DNA of 8,171 bases from an uncultured Cryomorphaceae bacterium (lineage in GTDB: Bacteria; Bacteroidota; Bacteroidia; Flavobacteriales; Schleiferiaceae). Under the pieces are notes generated by a model. That model saw only the letters and a list, made by a program, of their open reading frames with translations. It did no database searches and had not been told where the DNA came from. The stretch is from the NCBI GenBank assembly GCA_937900215.1, contig CALCFH010000164.1, positions 1-8,171 on the forward strand. The letters run 5' to 3'. Shown here piece by piece: positions 1-5,912 of the stretch; position 1 is the first letter of the stretch; each line of letters opens with the position of its first letter. A program made the translations under genes and the position numbers.

Positions 1-62
1 ATGCGAGAAACCGACTGCCAAGTCGACTTTAAATGAAAATCTACGGTTTCTTCTGGTTTCAA
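1..62 (-). CDS. MarR-family transcriptional regulator, N-terminal fragment (runs off the left edge)
   Basis: On the minus strand a frame opens with TTG at 62-60 and stays open to the edge, about 20 codons, reading MKPEETVDFHLKSTWQSVSR. This resembles, from memory, the first helix of a MarR-type regulator common in Flavobacteriia, where a short acidic start leads into a W-x-x-V/I-x-R-M segment before the winged helix. No ATG exists upstream in frame before a stop at 81-83, so TTG is the best start. A good -33/-7 promoter lies just upstream, with its -7 box 19 bases before this codon. The DNA-binding part is outside the window, so the target genes and ligand cannot be judged. The family assignment rests on only 20 residues and is moderate. 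Confidence 0.55.
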   Translation of the reverse strand, partial: MKPEETVDFHLKSTWQSVSR

Positions 63-81
63 TCTGAAGGATTTGTTCCTT

Positions 82-113
82 CAAATATATAAAAAACTAT
101 GCGTGCATAGCAA
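82..113 (-). promoter_or_regulatory. Bacteroidota-type promoter for the MarR-like gene
   Basis: The minus strand carries TTG at 113-111 and a perfect TAnnTTTG box (TATATTTG) at 89-82, separated by 21 bases. That fits the -33/-7 consensus known for Flavobacterium and Bacteroides. Transcription would start near 74-78, about 12-16 bases before the TTG codon at 62. This is the only candidate in the window with both elements at normal spacing. Confidence 0.55.
91..110 (-). terminator. Intrinsic-type terminator after the pyrE-SRPBCC unit
   Basis: Read on the minus strand, CTATG-CACG-CATAG (110-97) forms a 5-bp stem with a 4-base loop and is followed directly by six T (96-91). It starts 3 bases after the SRPBCC stop codon, where a terminator for this unit is expected. 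The stem is short and AT-rich, so termination may be incomplete. It lies inside the -33/-7 spacer of the next gene's promoter. Confidence 0.5.
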
Positions 114-506
114 TTATAGTTTGGAAATTCCTTCAGAAAGTTTCTCAAGGAGGTTTTTCAATGGTTTTTCAACCATCATTCGGATCATCATATTGAATTC
201 TCCTTTGAATTTCAATTGAACTTCACTTTTAGAATTCTCCAGTTCAAAAACATCGCAAAGCAGACGAAAGTCGATAGGGCCTCCTGCCGCTTGCAGAGCA
301 ATTTGATTCTCATGTTCGGGCTCAGCTCTTTTCAAGGAAACTTTTGGCATGGAACCTAGGCCGAAAGTGAAACTATCTGTATTGGATTCAAAATGATTTA
401 CCTCAGAGGGCATTATGGATTTAAAGTTGTTGAAATCGCTTAAAAAGTCGTGAATCTCTTTGGCACTCTTTGCAACAGTAACCTTGGGTCCTTCAAATTC
501 GGTCAT
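114..506 (-). CDS. SRPBCC-fold (START/Bet v1-like) protein of unknown function
   Basis: A 130-residue soluble protein with no signal peptide or membrane segment. It has the size and alternating pattern of a single SRPBCC (START/Bet v1-like) domain: a first strand and helix with a KVTVAKSAKEIHDFLSDFNN pattern (8-27), then an MP-rich loop (32-33), a run of beta strands, and a long amphipathic C-terminal helix (about 109-130). From memory, closely similar short proteins are common in Bacteroidota directly downstream of pyrE. The fold binds small hydrophobic ligands in many families, but the ligand here is unknown. The ATG at 506-504 lies 2 bases after the pyrE stop, so the two genes are very likely co-transcribed. 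A terminator-like hairpin follows the stop codon. The fold is fairly sure; the function is not known. Confidence 0.8.
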   Translation of the reverse strand: MTEFEGPKVTVAKSAKEIHDFLSDFNNFKSIMPSEVNHFESNTDSFTFGLGSMPKVSLKRAEPEHENQIALQAAGGPIDFRLLCDVFELENSKSEVQLKFKGEFNMMIRMMVEKPLKNLLEKLSEGISKL

Positions 507-508
507 AC

Positions 509-1159
509 TTATTTCTTATTCGGTGTCCATTCGCTTGGATTCAATCGCCAGCTGCTCAATAATAAATGTTCTTTTTCGCTAATAAATCCCGTTTTCAGAG
601 AGGCCTCTAAAAGATGGTCGTAATCACTTAGGGTGATAAGTTCACACTTAGATTCCGCAAATTTCTCTGCGCTGATTGCAAAACCGTAGGTGAAAATTGC
701 AATCATTCCTAGAACTTCCGTGCTCGCTGAACGAAGTGCATCTACTGCCTTCAAACTACTTCCGCCTGTGCTTATGAGATCTTCAATGACCAAAACTCGT
801 TTTCCTTTCTCCAAAAACCCTTCAATCTGATTCTGTCTTCCATGCCCTTTGGGTTCGGGTCTAACATATACAAATGGCAATCCGAGATCGTCTGCTATGA
901 GCACTCCCAGGGCAATAGCCCCAGTAGCAACGCCAGCAATCACCTGAACATTATCGTATTTCTCTTGGATTATTCGCACCATTTGCTGTCGTAAGTTTGT
1001 GCGGATCTCTGGAAAAGAGAGAGTTATGCGATTATCGCAATAAATAGGAGACTTCCAACCGCTGGCCCAAGTAAATGGGTTTTCTGCTTTTAGCTGGATG
1101 GCCTTTATTTTCAAAAGGAATTCAGCAGTTTTGTACGCAGACTCTTTGTTAAATACCAT
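509..1159 (-). CDS. pyrE: Orotate phosphoribosyltransferase
   Basis: PyrE transfers orotate onto PRPP to give orotidine 5'-monophosphate, the fifth step of UMP synthesis, in the cytoplasm. The 216-residue protein has the normal family length. Visible motifs are the orotate-side segment FTWASGWKSPIYCDNR (29-44), the flexible catalytic loop region RPEPKGHGRQNQIEG (100-114), and the PRPP-binding loop VLVIEDLISTGGSS (122-135) with its paired acidic residues E126-D127. The start MVFNKESAYKTAEFLL matches the usual N-terminus of flavobacterial PyrE, so the ATG at 1159-1157 is preferred. That ATG overlaps the divergent ATG of the Nudix gene in one CATG, and a TACTTTTG box lies only 4 bases upstream. 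pyrE leads the two-gene unit with the SRPBCC gene, 2 bases apart. Nothing is missing or truncated. Confidence 0.96.
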   Translation of the reverse strand: MVFNKESAYKTAEFLLKIKAIQLKAENPFTWASGWKSPIYCDNRITLSFPEIRTNLRQQMVRIIQEKYDNVQVIAGVATGAIALGVLIADDLGLPFVYVRPEPKGHGRQNQIEGFLEKGKRVLVIEDLISTGGSSLKAVDALRSASTEVLGMIAIFTYGFAISAEKFAESKCELITLSDYDHLLEASLKTGFISEKEHLLLSSWRLNPSEWTPNKK

Positions 1160-1772
1160 GGCTCAAAAGTATGAACTTTTTGTCCGTAACCACGGACTGA
1201 TAATTAGTAAAACAACCGAAGAAAAAATTGAGAAATCAATTGATCTAGATTCTATTCAGGAATGGATAGACAATTTACATCACTTTGATAATCAAGACTA
1301 TGAGAATTTTTGGCACTTGAAAACAGAAGATGTAGAAGGTGCTCTGAATTCCATTCTCAATAGATTTAAAAACATCTTTGCTGCTGGTGGAATTGTTCAA
1401 TCAGTTGATGATGAAATTATTATGATTTACCGGCTGGGAAAATGGGATTTGCCAAAGGGTAAAATTGAACCAGGCGAAGGAGTAGAAATTGCCGCGAAGA
1501 GAGAAATAGAAGAGGAGGTAGGCGTCTCTAGATTGGAAACAATTTCTCCATTAGACAATACCTATCATTTTTATTTTTTCAAAAATCAATGGATTGCTAA
1601 AACCACTTATTGGTTCCATTTTTTGTCGAAAGAAAAGAACGAATTGATTCCTCAGACAGAGGAAGACATAGACAAAGCGGTATGGATGAAAAAAGTGGAG
1701 GTGGAAGAGGCGATGCACAATACCTATCCAACTATAAAAAAACTGATACAGCTATTCAGGCAAACGCACTGA
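1158..1772 (+). CDS. Nudix-domain hydrolase
   Basis: A 204-residue cytoplasmic protein that by family should hydrolyse a nucleoside diphosphate linked to another group, using divalent metal ions. The Nudix box GX5EX7REUXEEXGU is complete at 101-123: G101, E107, R115, E116, E119, E120 and G122. It follows the usual WDLPKG entry (96-101) and an AAGGIV strand (75-80). The N-terminal 70 residues form an extra region seen, from memory, in a Bacteroidota-specific Nudix group often beside pyrE. The substrate cannot be read from the sequence. The frame stays open upstream to an ATG at 1098, but that would run 62 bases into pyrE, and the start MAQKYELFVRNHG fits family members better, so 1158 is chosen. 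The end overlaps coaD tail to tail by 21 bases. Confidence 0.9.
   Translation: MAQKYELFVRNHGLIISKTTEEKIEKSIDLDSIQEWIDNLHHFDNQDYENFWHLKTEDVEGALNSILNRFKNIFAAGGIVQSVDDEIIMIYRLGKWDLPKGKIEPGEGVEIAAKREIEEEVGVSRLETISPLDNTYHFYFFKNQWIAKTTYWFHFLSKEKNELIPQTEEDIDKAVWMKKVEVEEAMHNTYPTIKKLIQLFRQTH
1164..1171 (-). promoter_or_regulatory. Candidate -7 box of pyrE
   Basis: The minus strand reads TACTTTTG, a perfect TAnnTTTG match, ending 4 bases before the pyrE ATG. No TTTG or TTG is visible 19-21 bases further upstream, so the -33 element is poor. If used, the transcript would begin at or next to the start codon, making a leaderless mRNA. The box lies inside the first codons of the divergent Nudix gene. Confidence 0.35.
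1736..1759 (-). terminator. Weak intrinsic-type terminator of coaD, inside the Nudix gene
   Basis: On the minus strand, CTG-A-ATA-GCTG-TAT-CAG (1759-1743) can fold into a 6-bp stem with one bulged A and a 4-base loop, followed by seven T (1742-1736). The coaD stop codon TAG (1754-1752) sits in the hairpin. The whole signal lies within the last codons of the convergent Nudix gene. The stem is weak, so this is a candidate only. Confidence 0.35.
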
Positions 1773-2213
1773 TTGGGGTACAAAATGTGTGTAAATACCA
1801 TGGTTGCGAATAACATCACGCACAATACTACTGCTAATGTATGAGAAGGTAGCGCTAGTAAGAAAGAATACCGTCTCCAATCCAGAATGCATTTGTCTAT
1901 TGGCCTGAGCTACTGCTTTTTCAAATTCAAAATCAGCAGGATTTCGAAGCCCTCTTATTAAATAACTGGCATTTACACTTTTACAAAAGTCTACTGTAAG
2001 ACCGCTGTAGATTACAGCTGAAAGGTTAGGCGTGTTTTCAAAGGTAGATTTTATCCACTCAAGACGCTGTTCCTTTGAGAACATATAGGATTTATTGATA
2101 TTATCTCCAACAGCAACTATTATTTCATCAAATAGCGGCGCGGCTCTGCGAATTACATCTTCATGACCTTTTGTAATGGGATCAAATGATCCTGGAAAAA
2201 CAGCAATTTTCAT
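1752..2213 (-). CDS. coaD: Phosphopantetheine adenylyltransferase
   Basis: CoaD transfers AMP from ATP to 4'-phosphopantetheine, giving dephospho-coenzyme A, the penultimate step of coenzyme A synthesis. The 153-residue protein is close to the usual length of about 160. It starts with the nucleotidyltransferase signature AVFPGSFDPITKGH (4-17), including the HxGH-type TKGH motif with its catalytic His17. RGLRNPADFEFE (88-99) follows, then the C-terminal SATFSYISSSIVRDV segment (120-134). An in-frame ATG lies 9 bases further upstream, but the ATG at 2213-2211 gives the conserved MKIAVFPGS start. It also makes an ATGA overlap with the ddl stop, so translation from ddl into coaD is probably coupled. 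Its 3' end overlaps the Nudix gene by 21 bases on the opposite strand. Confidence 0.96.
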   Translation of the reverse strand: MKIAVFPGSFDPITKGHEDVIRRAAPLFDEIIVAVGDNINKSYMFSKEQRLEWIKSTFENTPNLSAVIYSGLTVDFCKSVNASYLIRGLRNPADFEFEKAVAQANRQMHSGLETVFFLTSATFSYISSSIVRDVIRNHGIYTHFVPQSVRLPE

Positions 2214-3190
2214 TTCATACAAACTTTAAGGTTTTTTCCAAATAACTCACTCAAAGCAATTCCTTTCCAAGCAGCCTGCTGTGGTACAATACTCTTTGGA
2301 CTTAGTCCAGGAACCGAGTTTACTTCAATCATATATGGAATTTGTTCTGCGGTAAGAATAAAATCGATTCGAGCTATTCCTTTCAGTTCTAATTCTCGGT
2401 ATAGAAATGTACTTGTCTTCTCTATCTCCAGTTGAACGACCTCGGAAATACGTGCTGGAGTAATTTCTTCAGATTCCCCAAAATATTTCGCCTGATAATC
2501 AAAGAAAGAATTTTTAGAAACAATTTCGGTAATGCCCAATACTTCTGGTAAACCATTGTGATCACTCAATCCACAAGCCAACTCAATGCCTTTTACTTCC
2601 TTTTCAGCAATAACAAGTTCGTCTTGCTCAAAAGCCAGGTCAAGGGCATTTTTAATGTCCGATTCTATAGCAATTCTTGAAACTCCAAAGCTACTTCCAG
2701 ACCGATTTGGCTTCATGAAGAATGGCAATCCCAACGAATCAATTAGCTCAGAATTGGATGGAATACTGTCTTTTCGAATAATAATTGATTCTGCAATATG
2801 GGCGCCCAACTTCTTGCAATAAGCAGAGCATTGTAGTTTGTTAAATGTGAAAGCAGAAGCAAATAGGCCAGAGGAAGAGTAGGGTATTCCAAGTATGTCT
2901 AGATAACCTTGAATAACTCCATCTTCGCCTGGATTTCCATGAATGGCGTTGAATGCAGCAGAAAAGCGATGTTTAGTACCCTTTTCATCTATCCAACTAA
3001 AATCGGCTTTCTCTATTGGAAAACTCCCTTTCTCATTGACAACCTTCCAGCCATCTTTCAGAATATGAACGGCATAGGCACAGAATTCTTCTTTATTGAG
3101 ATGGTCTAGGACGGTTTTACCGCTAAGTAAAGAAATTTCAAATTCAGGGGAATAACCTCCCATAAGAACAGCTACTTCAATTGGTTTCAA
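2210..3190 (-). CDS. ddl: D-alanine--D-alanine ligase
   Basis: Ddl joins two D-alanines using ATP to make the dipeptide for the peptidoglycan precursor stem, in the cytoplasm. The 326-residue ATP-grasp protein shows MGGYSPEFEISL (10-21), NAIHGNPGEDG (81-91), the ATP-binding segment MKPNRSGSSFGVS (159-171), DYQAKY (231-236), RIDF (274-277) and EVNSVPGLSPKS (289-300). The metal ligands by homology are D276, E289 and N291. The Tyr in AKY (236) is the residue linked to D-Ala rather than D-Lac as acceptor. No ATG precedes the first strand: candidates are TTG at 3190 or TTG at 3220. The 3190 start gives MKPIEVAVLMGG, the usual length, and places a TATTTTTG box 16 bases upstream, so it is preferred. 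The gene is coupled to coaD by ATGA and is divergent from the PASTA gene. Confidence 0.94.
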   Translation of the reverse strand: MKPIEVAVLMGGYSPEFEISLLSGKTVLDHLNKEEFCAYAVHILKDGWKVVNEKGSFPIEKADFSWIDEKGTKHRFSAAFNAIHGNPGEDGVIQGYLDILGIPYSSSGLFASAFTFNKLQCSAYCKKLGAHIAESIIIRKDSIPSNSELIDSLGLPFFMKPNRSGSSFGVSRIAIESDIKNALDLAFEQDELVIAEKEVKGIELACGLSDHNGLPEVLGITEIVSKNSFFDYQAKYFGESEEITPARISEVVQLEIEKTSTFLYRELELKGIARIDFILTAEQIPYMIEVNSVPGLSPKSIVPQQAAWKGIALSELFGKNLKVCMK

Positions 3191-3206
3191 TGGCTGAAAT
3201 TTTGAC

Positions 3207-3214
3207 CAAAAATA
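3207..3214 (-). promoter_or_regulatory. Candidate -7 box of ddl-coaD
   Basis: The minus strand reads TATTTTTG, a perfect TAnnTTTG match, ending 16 bases before the TTG start at 3190. The transcript would have a leader of about 10 bases. No clear TTTG is present at the -33 spacing; that region falls in the palindrome at 3221-3240. If real, it excludes the alternative start at 3220. Confidence 0.4.
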
Positions 3215-3220
3215 AGGCAA

Positions 3221-3240
3221 TTCAATTTCATAAAATTGAA
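3221..3240. promoter_or_regulatory. Palindrome in the ddl/PASTA divergent spacer
   Basis: TTCAATTT (3221-3228) and AAATTGAA (3233-3240) are perfect 8-base inverted arms around the spacer CATA. The palindrome lies between two oppositely oriented TAnnTTTG boxes and covers where both -33 elements should be. It could be an operator, or a chance feature of AT-rich DNA. There is no T-tract and no gene end, so it is not a terminator. Confidence 0.3.
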
Positions 3241-3253
3241 GTCTTGCTATTCC

Positions 3254-3261
3254 TATCTTTG
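3254..3261 (+). promoter_or_regulatory. Candidate -7 box of the PASTA-T9SS-rluD unit
   Basis: TATCTTTG is a perfect TAnnTTTG match ending 9 bases before the ATG at 3271. An ATTG at 3235-3238 could be a poor -33 element, but its 15-base spacing is short. The predicted mRNA would have a leader of only a few bases. Confidence 0.4.
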
Positions 3262-3270
3262 ATGCCGTTT

Positions 3271-4092
3271 ATGAAACTAATTCGATTTCTCAAAAGCAAA
3301 ACATTTTTCGCGAATCTGGGCCTTGCCCTTGTGATTTTAATTGCGATTTATTTTTTAGCAAAAATTTTACTCGGTGCGTATACTAGGCATGATCAAAGTC
3401 AAGAAGTTCCAGATGTTATAGGATTGCATTTTGAGGATGCCGCTGCTGTTCTCGAAGAAAACACGCTAACTCTTGACATTTCAGATAGCTCTGAGTTTAA
3501 CATAGACTACCCTGGCCAGCACATATACTCACAATATCCATCCCCTGGCTCAAAGGTTAAGAAAAACAGAGCAATAAGGGTAACAGTGAATCCAAGAAAA
3601 GAAAAACCCATTGCTTTGCCCAATGTTCTAGAAAAATCAAGGGTTCGAGCCTTAGCTGAGCTAGAAAGTAGAGGTTTTATTATTCAGGATATTCAATTTG
3701 TTCCTTACATTGGAAAAGATATTGTAGTAGAAGTGAGACTGAAGGGCAAGGAGGTTATTCCTGGTACTCCTTTGATTAGAGGCACTAAGTTAGTGGTTGT
3801 GCTTGGAGAAGGACTTGGAGATGAATTTTTAAGTGTACCCTATTTAGGCGGATTAAAATTCTGGGAGGCAAAAGCCTTATTATCCAGTCATTTGTTAAAC
3901 ATAGGTGCTGTTTTGTTTGAGTCTGAAGAGGATACTCTCAATGCAGTAGTGTACAAACAATATCCCCCTTATGGCGATAAGCCAGGAGCTAGATCGGGAT
4001 CCGATATAGATATTTGGTTGACTTTAGATAATAACAAAGTTCCATCTTCTCCGTTAGTGCCCTCAGATAGTCTATCTCAAACTCCTGAATAA
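3271..4092 (+). CDS. Membrane-anchored protein with three PASTA domains
   Basis: A 273-residue protein with a short basic N-terminus (MKLIRFLKSK), one membrane segment (about 12-34) and a periplasmic part made of three PASTA repeats at about 45-108, 112-179 and 184-252. The repeats show the pattern VPDVIG..., LPNVLE..., VPYLGG..., and the YPSPGSKV and YPPYGDKPG turns. A Pro/Ser-rich tail ends the protein. PASTA domains bind peptidoglycan fragments or beta-lactams in other bacteria. There is no kinase or transpeptidase domain, so this is a stand-alone sensor or scaffold, a type found in Bacteroidota beside ddl. The frame is open from 3181, but the ATG at 3271 gives the normal signal-anchor start and follows a TATCTTTG box by 9 bases. 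The stop overlaps the next gene's ATG as TAATG. The exact role is unknown. Confidence 0.88.
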   Translation: MKLIRFLKSKTFFANLGLALVILIAIYFLAKILLGAYTRHDQSQEVPDVIGLHFEDAAAVLEENTLTLDISDSSEFNIDYPGQHIYSQYPSPGSKVKKNRAIRVTVNPRKEKPIALPNVLEKSRVRALAELESRGFIIQDIQFVPYIGKDIVVEVRLKGKEVIPGTPLIRGTKLVVVLGEGLGDEFLSVPYLGGLKFWEAKALLSSHLLNIGAVLFESEEDTLNAVVYKQYPPYGDKPGARSGSDIDIWLTLDNNKVPSSPLVPSDSLSQTPE

Positions 4093-5912
4093 TGACCGTA
4101 AGGTTAAGCCATCGCTTTTTATTGACTTTTCTTATTCTCGCCCTTTTTGATTTGAAGGCTCAAATAATAGAGACGAGTCTTCCTTATAGAGGTGCGTTAA
4201 CTCAAAATTTAAAGGCAATGGCAGTTGGAGACACCATCGGTTTACCTCTGAGAGATGACTTTTCAAGAAGATACGGTTGGCCAGATGCGCGTTATTGGTC
4301 AGATAATAAGGCATGGATTAATAATTCGTATGGATCAGATGTGCCAACAAGAGGAGTCGCAACCTTAGACGGATTAGATGAATTTGGGTATGCCTATGAT
4401 ATTTCAGACAACAGTTCAGATAGTATTGCGGATGTTTTAACCTCGCACCACTTTGACTTCACTGGAGTACCTTCAAATCTTGCCTTGACTTTCAAATATC
4501 AAGAAGCTGGCAAAGGTGAAGCACCTACTGCAGGAGATTTTCTAACGGTTCAGTTCTGGTCTCCTCTTGATTCAAGCTGGACGGAAGTTTGGAGAAAACA
4601 AGCTACAGGATCACGAAAGTTTAGAAATGCATTTTTAAGAGTTGATTCTAATGCCTTTCTAGTAGATGGATTTCGCTTTCGATTTGCAGCGTATGGAGCG
4701 CGTTCAGGATCTTTTGATATTTGGAATCTAGACTACATAATATTAGATGTTAATAGATTACAAAATGATACTTTGTTCACGGACCCTGGGTTTACTAGAC
4801 CACATGCACCCTTGTTAAAAGACTTTCGAGCATTGCCCTGGTTTCATTTAGATGGACCACAAAATCCATTTGTTAGCAATGTTGATCTCTTCTACCGAAA
4901 AAATGGAGACACGCAAAGTGTGAGTATAAATCTTCGTGGATATACCCTCAGACAAGATGGCCTAATAATATCCACTAAAAACGGCATCCCATGGAATCAA
5001 GGATCCCATAATAGAGAACAGAAAGTGCCTGTTCCTTTAGATCCAATTACCCTTAATCCAAGTCCAACCGCGCCATTTAGCCTATCAATTAGCAGTGTCC
5101 TAACAGGTTCAAACGATGGCTTTAGATCCAATGATACCTTAAGAGGAGAACATATTTTTGATAATTATTATGCTTTCGACGATGGCTCCGCCGAACGGGT
5201 TTATGGAATCAGTAATGTGAGTGGTGCCGCCTCAGCCATCCGACTGTCTCCATATAAAGCAGATACTATTAAAGGTCTCTATGCTTATTTCGGGCAGGCT
5301 CAGGTAAAAAATTCAAGCAATTCTTTTCGCATAGGAATTTGGAGAGATCAAGGCGGACAGCCCGGAAATGCTATTTATATTTCTGATTCAATTTACAGGC
5401 CCAATTTTTATCAAACAGATCAATTCATTGCTTGGGCTCTAGATACATCGGGTGTATACCTAAACACCTCCTTTTATATTGGACTCATTCAGCAGACCGT
5501 TAATCCATTGAACATTGGTTTGGATATAGAAACCGATGAGGGAGACACCAATACCTATATTTTCTATTCAGATGGAAGCAATTGGTTTCAGAGTCTTTTC
5601 CAAGGCAGATTGATGATTCGACCGTACTTCAAGTATCAACCAGTTGATTTATCCATTCAAGAGAAAATCAAAGAAGAGAAAAGTATTTTACTGTATCCAA
5701 ATCCGGCTGAAAACATTTTTAATATAGAATGGAAGGATAAGCAAGAATTTACACTTTCAATTTTTGATCTTCTAGGAAATCAGGTCTATTTTTCAAAGGA
5801 TAATTCAAATAAGGTGCAAATCCAAAGCAGTGGTTGGAAGAGAGGGATATATATAATCAAATGGCAGGGAAAGGATGGAAGGAGTCTTCACAAGAAGTTG
5901 GTATTGAACTAA
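4092..5912 (+). CDS. T9SS type A sorting-domain secreted protein of unknown function
   Basis: A 606-residue exported protein. Residues 1-23 are a Sec signal peptide, with likely cleavage after LKA. A first beta-rich region (about 48-220) opens with LPLRDDFS (51-58) and contains GVATLDGLDEFGYAYD (88-103) and the WNLDYI strand (211-216). It looks like a jelly-roll or concanavalin-like domain. A second beta-rich region begins near FDDGSAE (362-368). The last 75 residues form a type A sorting domain: LYPNP (534-538), FTLSIFDLLGNQVY (553-566), GWKRGIYIIKW (582-592) and KKLVLN at the end. By established T9SS biology this tail directs passage across the outer membrane and is usually cleaved, often with attachment to the surface. 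No catalytic motif is visible. It is coupled by TAATG to both the PASTA gene and rluD, so it is a stable part of that operon. Its function is not recognised. Confidence 0.9.
   Translation: MTVRLSHRFLLTFLILALFDLKAQIIETSLPYRGALTQNLKAMAVGDTIGLPLRDDFSRRYGWPDARYWSDNKAWINNSYGSDVPTRGVATLDGLDEFGYAYDISDNSSDSIADVLTSHHFDFTGVPSNLALTFKYQEAGKGEAPTAGDFLTVQFWSPLDSSWTEVWRKQATGSRKFRNAFLRVDSNAFLVDGFRFRFAAYGARSGSFDIWNLDYIILDVNRLQNDTLFTDPGFTRPHAPLLKDFRALPWFHLDGPQNPFVSNVDLFYRKNGDTQSVSINLRGYTLRQDGLIISTKNGIPWNQGSHNREQKVPVPLDPITLNPSPTAPFSLSISSVLTGSNDGFRSNDTLRGEHIFDNYYAFDDGSAERVYGISNVSGAASAIRLSPYKADTIKGLYAYFGQAQVKNSSNSFRIGIWRDQGGQPGNAIYISDSIYRPNFYQTDQFIAWALDTSGVYLNTSFYIGLIQQTVNPLNIGLDIETDEGDTNTYIFYSDGSNWFQSLFQGRLMIRPYFKYQPVDLSIQEKIKEEKSILLYPNPAENIFNIEWKDKQEFTLSIFDLLGNQVYFSKDNSNKVQIQSSGWKRGIYIIKWQGKDGRSLHKKLVLN

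Noticed and set aside
1098..1157. Upstream ATG that would extend the Nudix protein by 20 residues
   Set aside because: It would lie wholly inside the first codons of pyrE on the other strand, and the added residues do not resemble the N-terminus of related Nudix proteins. The ATG at 1158 fits better.
1610..1813. Plus-strand open frame of 67 codons
   Set aside because: It is an out-of-frame shadow of the Nudix gene's Nudix-box half and the coaD end. It has low-complexity, charged composition and no recognisable motif.
2586..3109. Two plus-strand open frames of 66-78 codons opposite ddl
   Set aside because: They lie fully antisense to a well-conserved ddl sequence, with no start context and no family resemblance.
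3181..3270. Upstream ATG that would extend the PASTA protein by 30 residues
   Set aside because: It would overlap the 5' end of ddl and put a hydrophobic stretch before the normal signal anchor. MKLIRFLKSK at 3271 is the expected start and has a -7 box 9 bases upstream.
5834..5911. Upstream ATG that would extend RluD by 26 residues
   Set aside because: It overlaps the sorting domain of the T9SS protein, whose frame is clearly coding to its stop. The TAATG start at 5912 matches the coupling seen at the previous junction.
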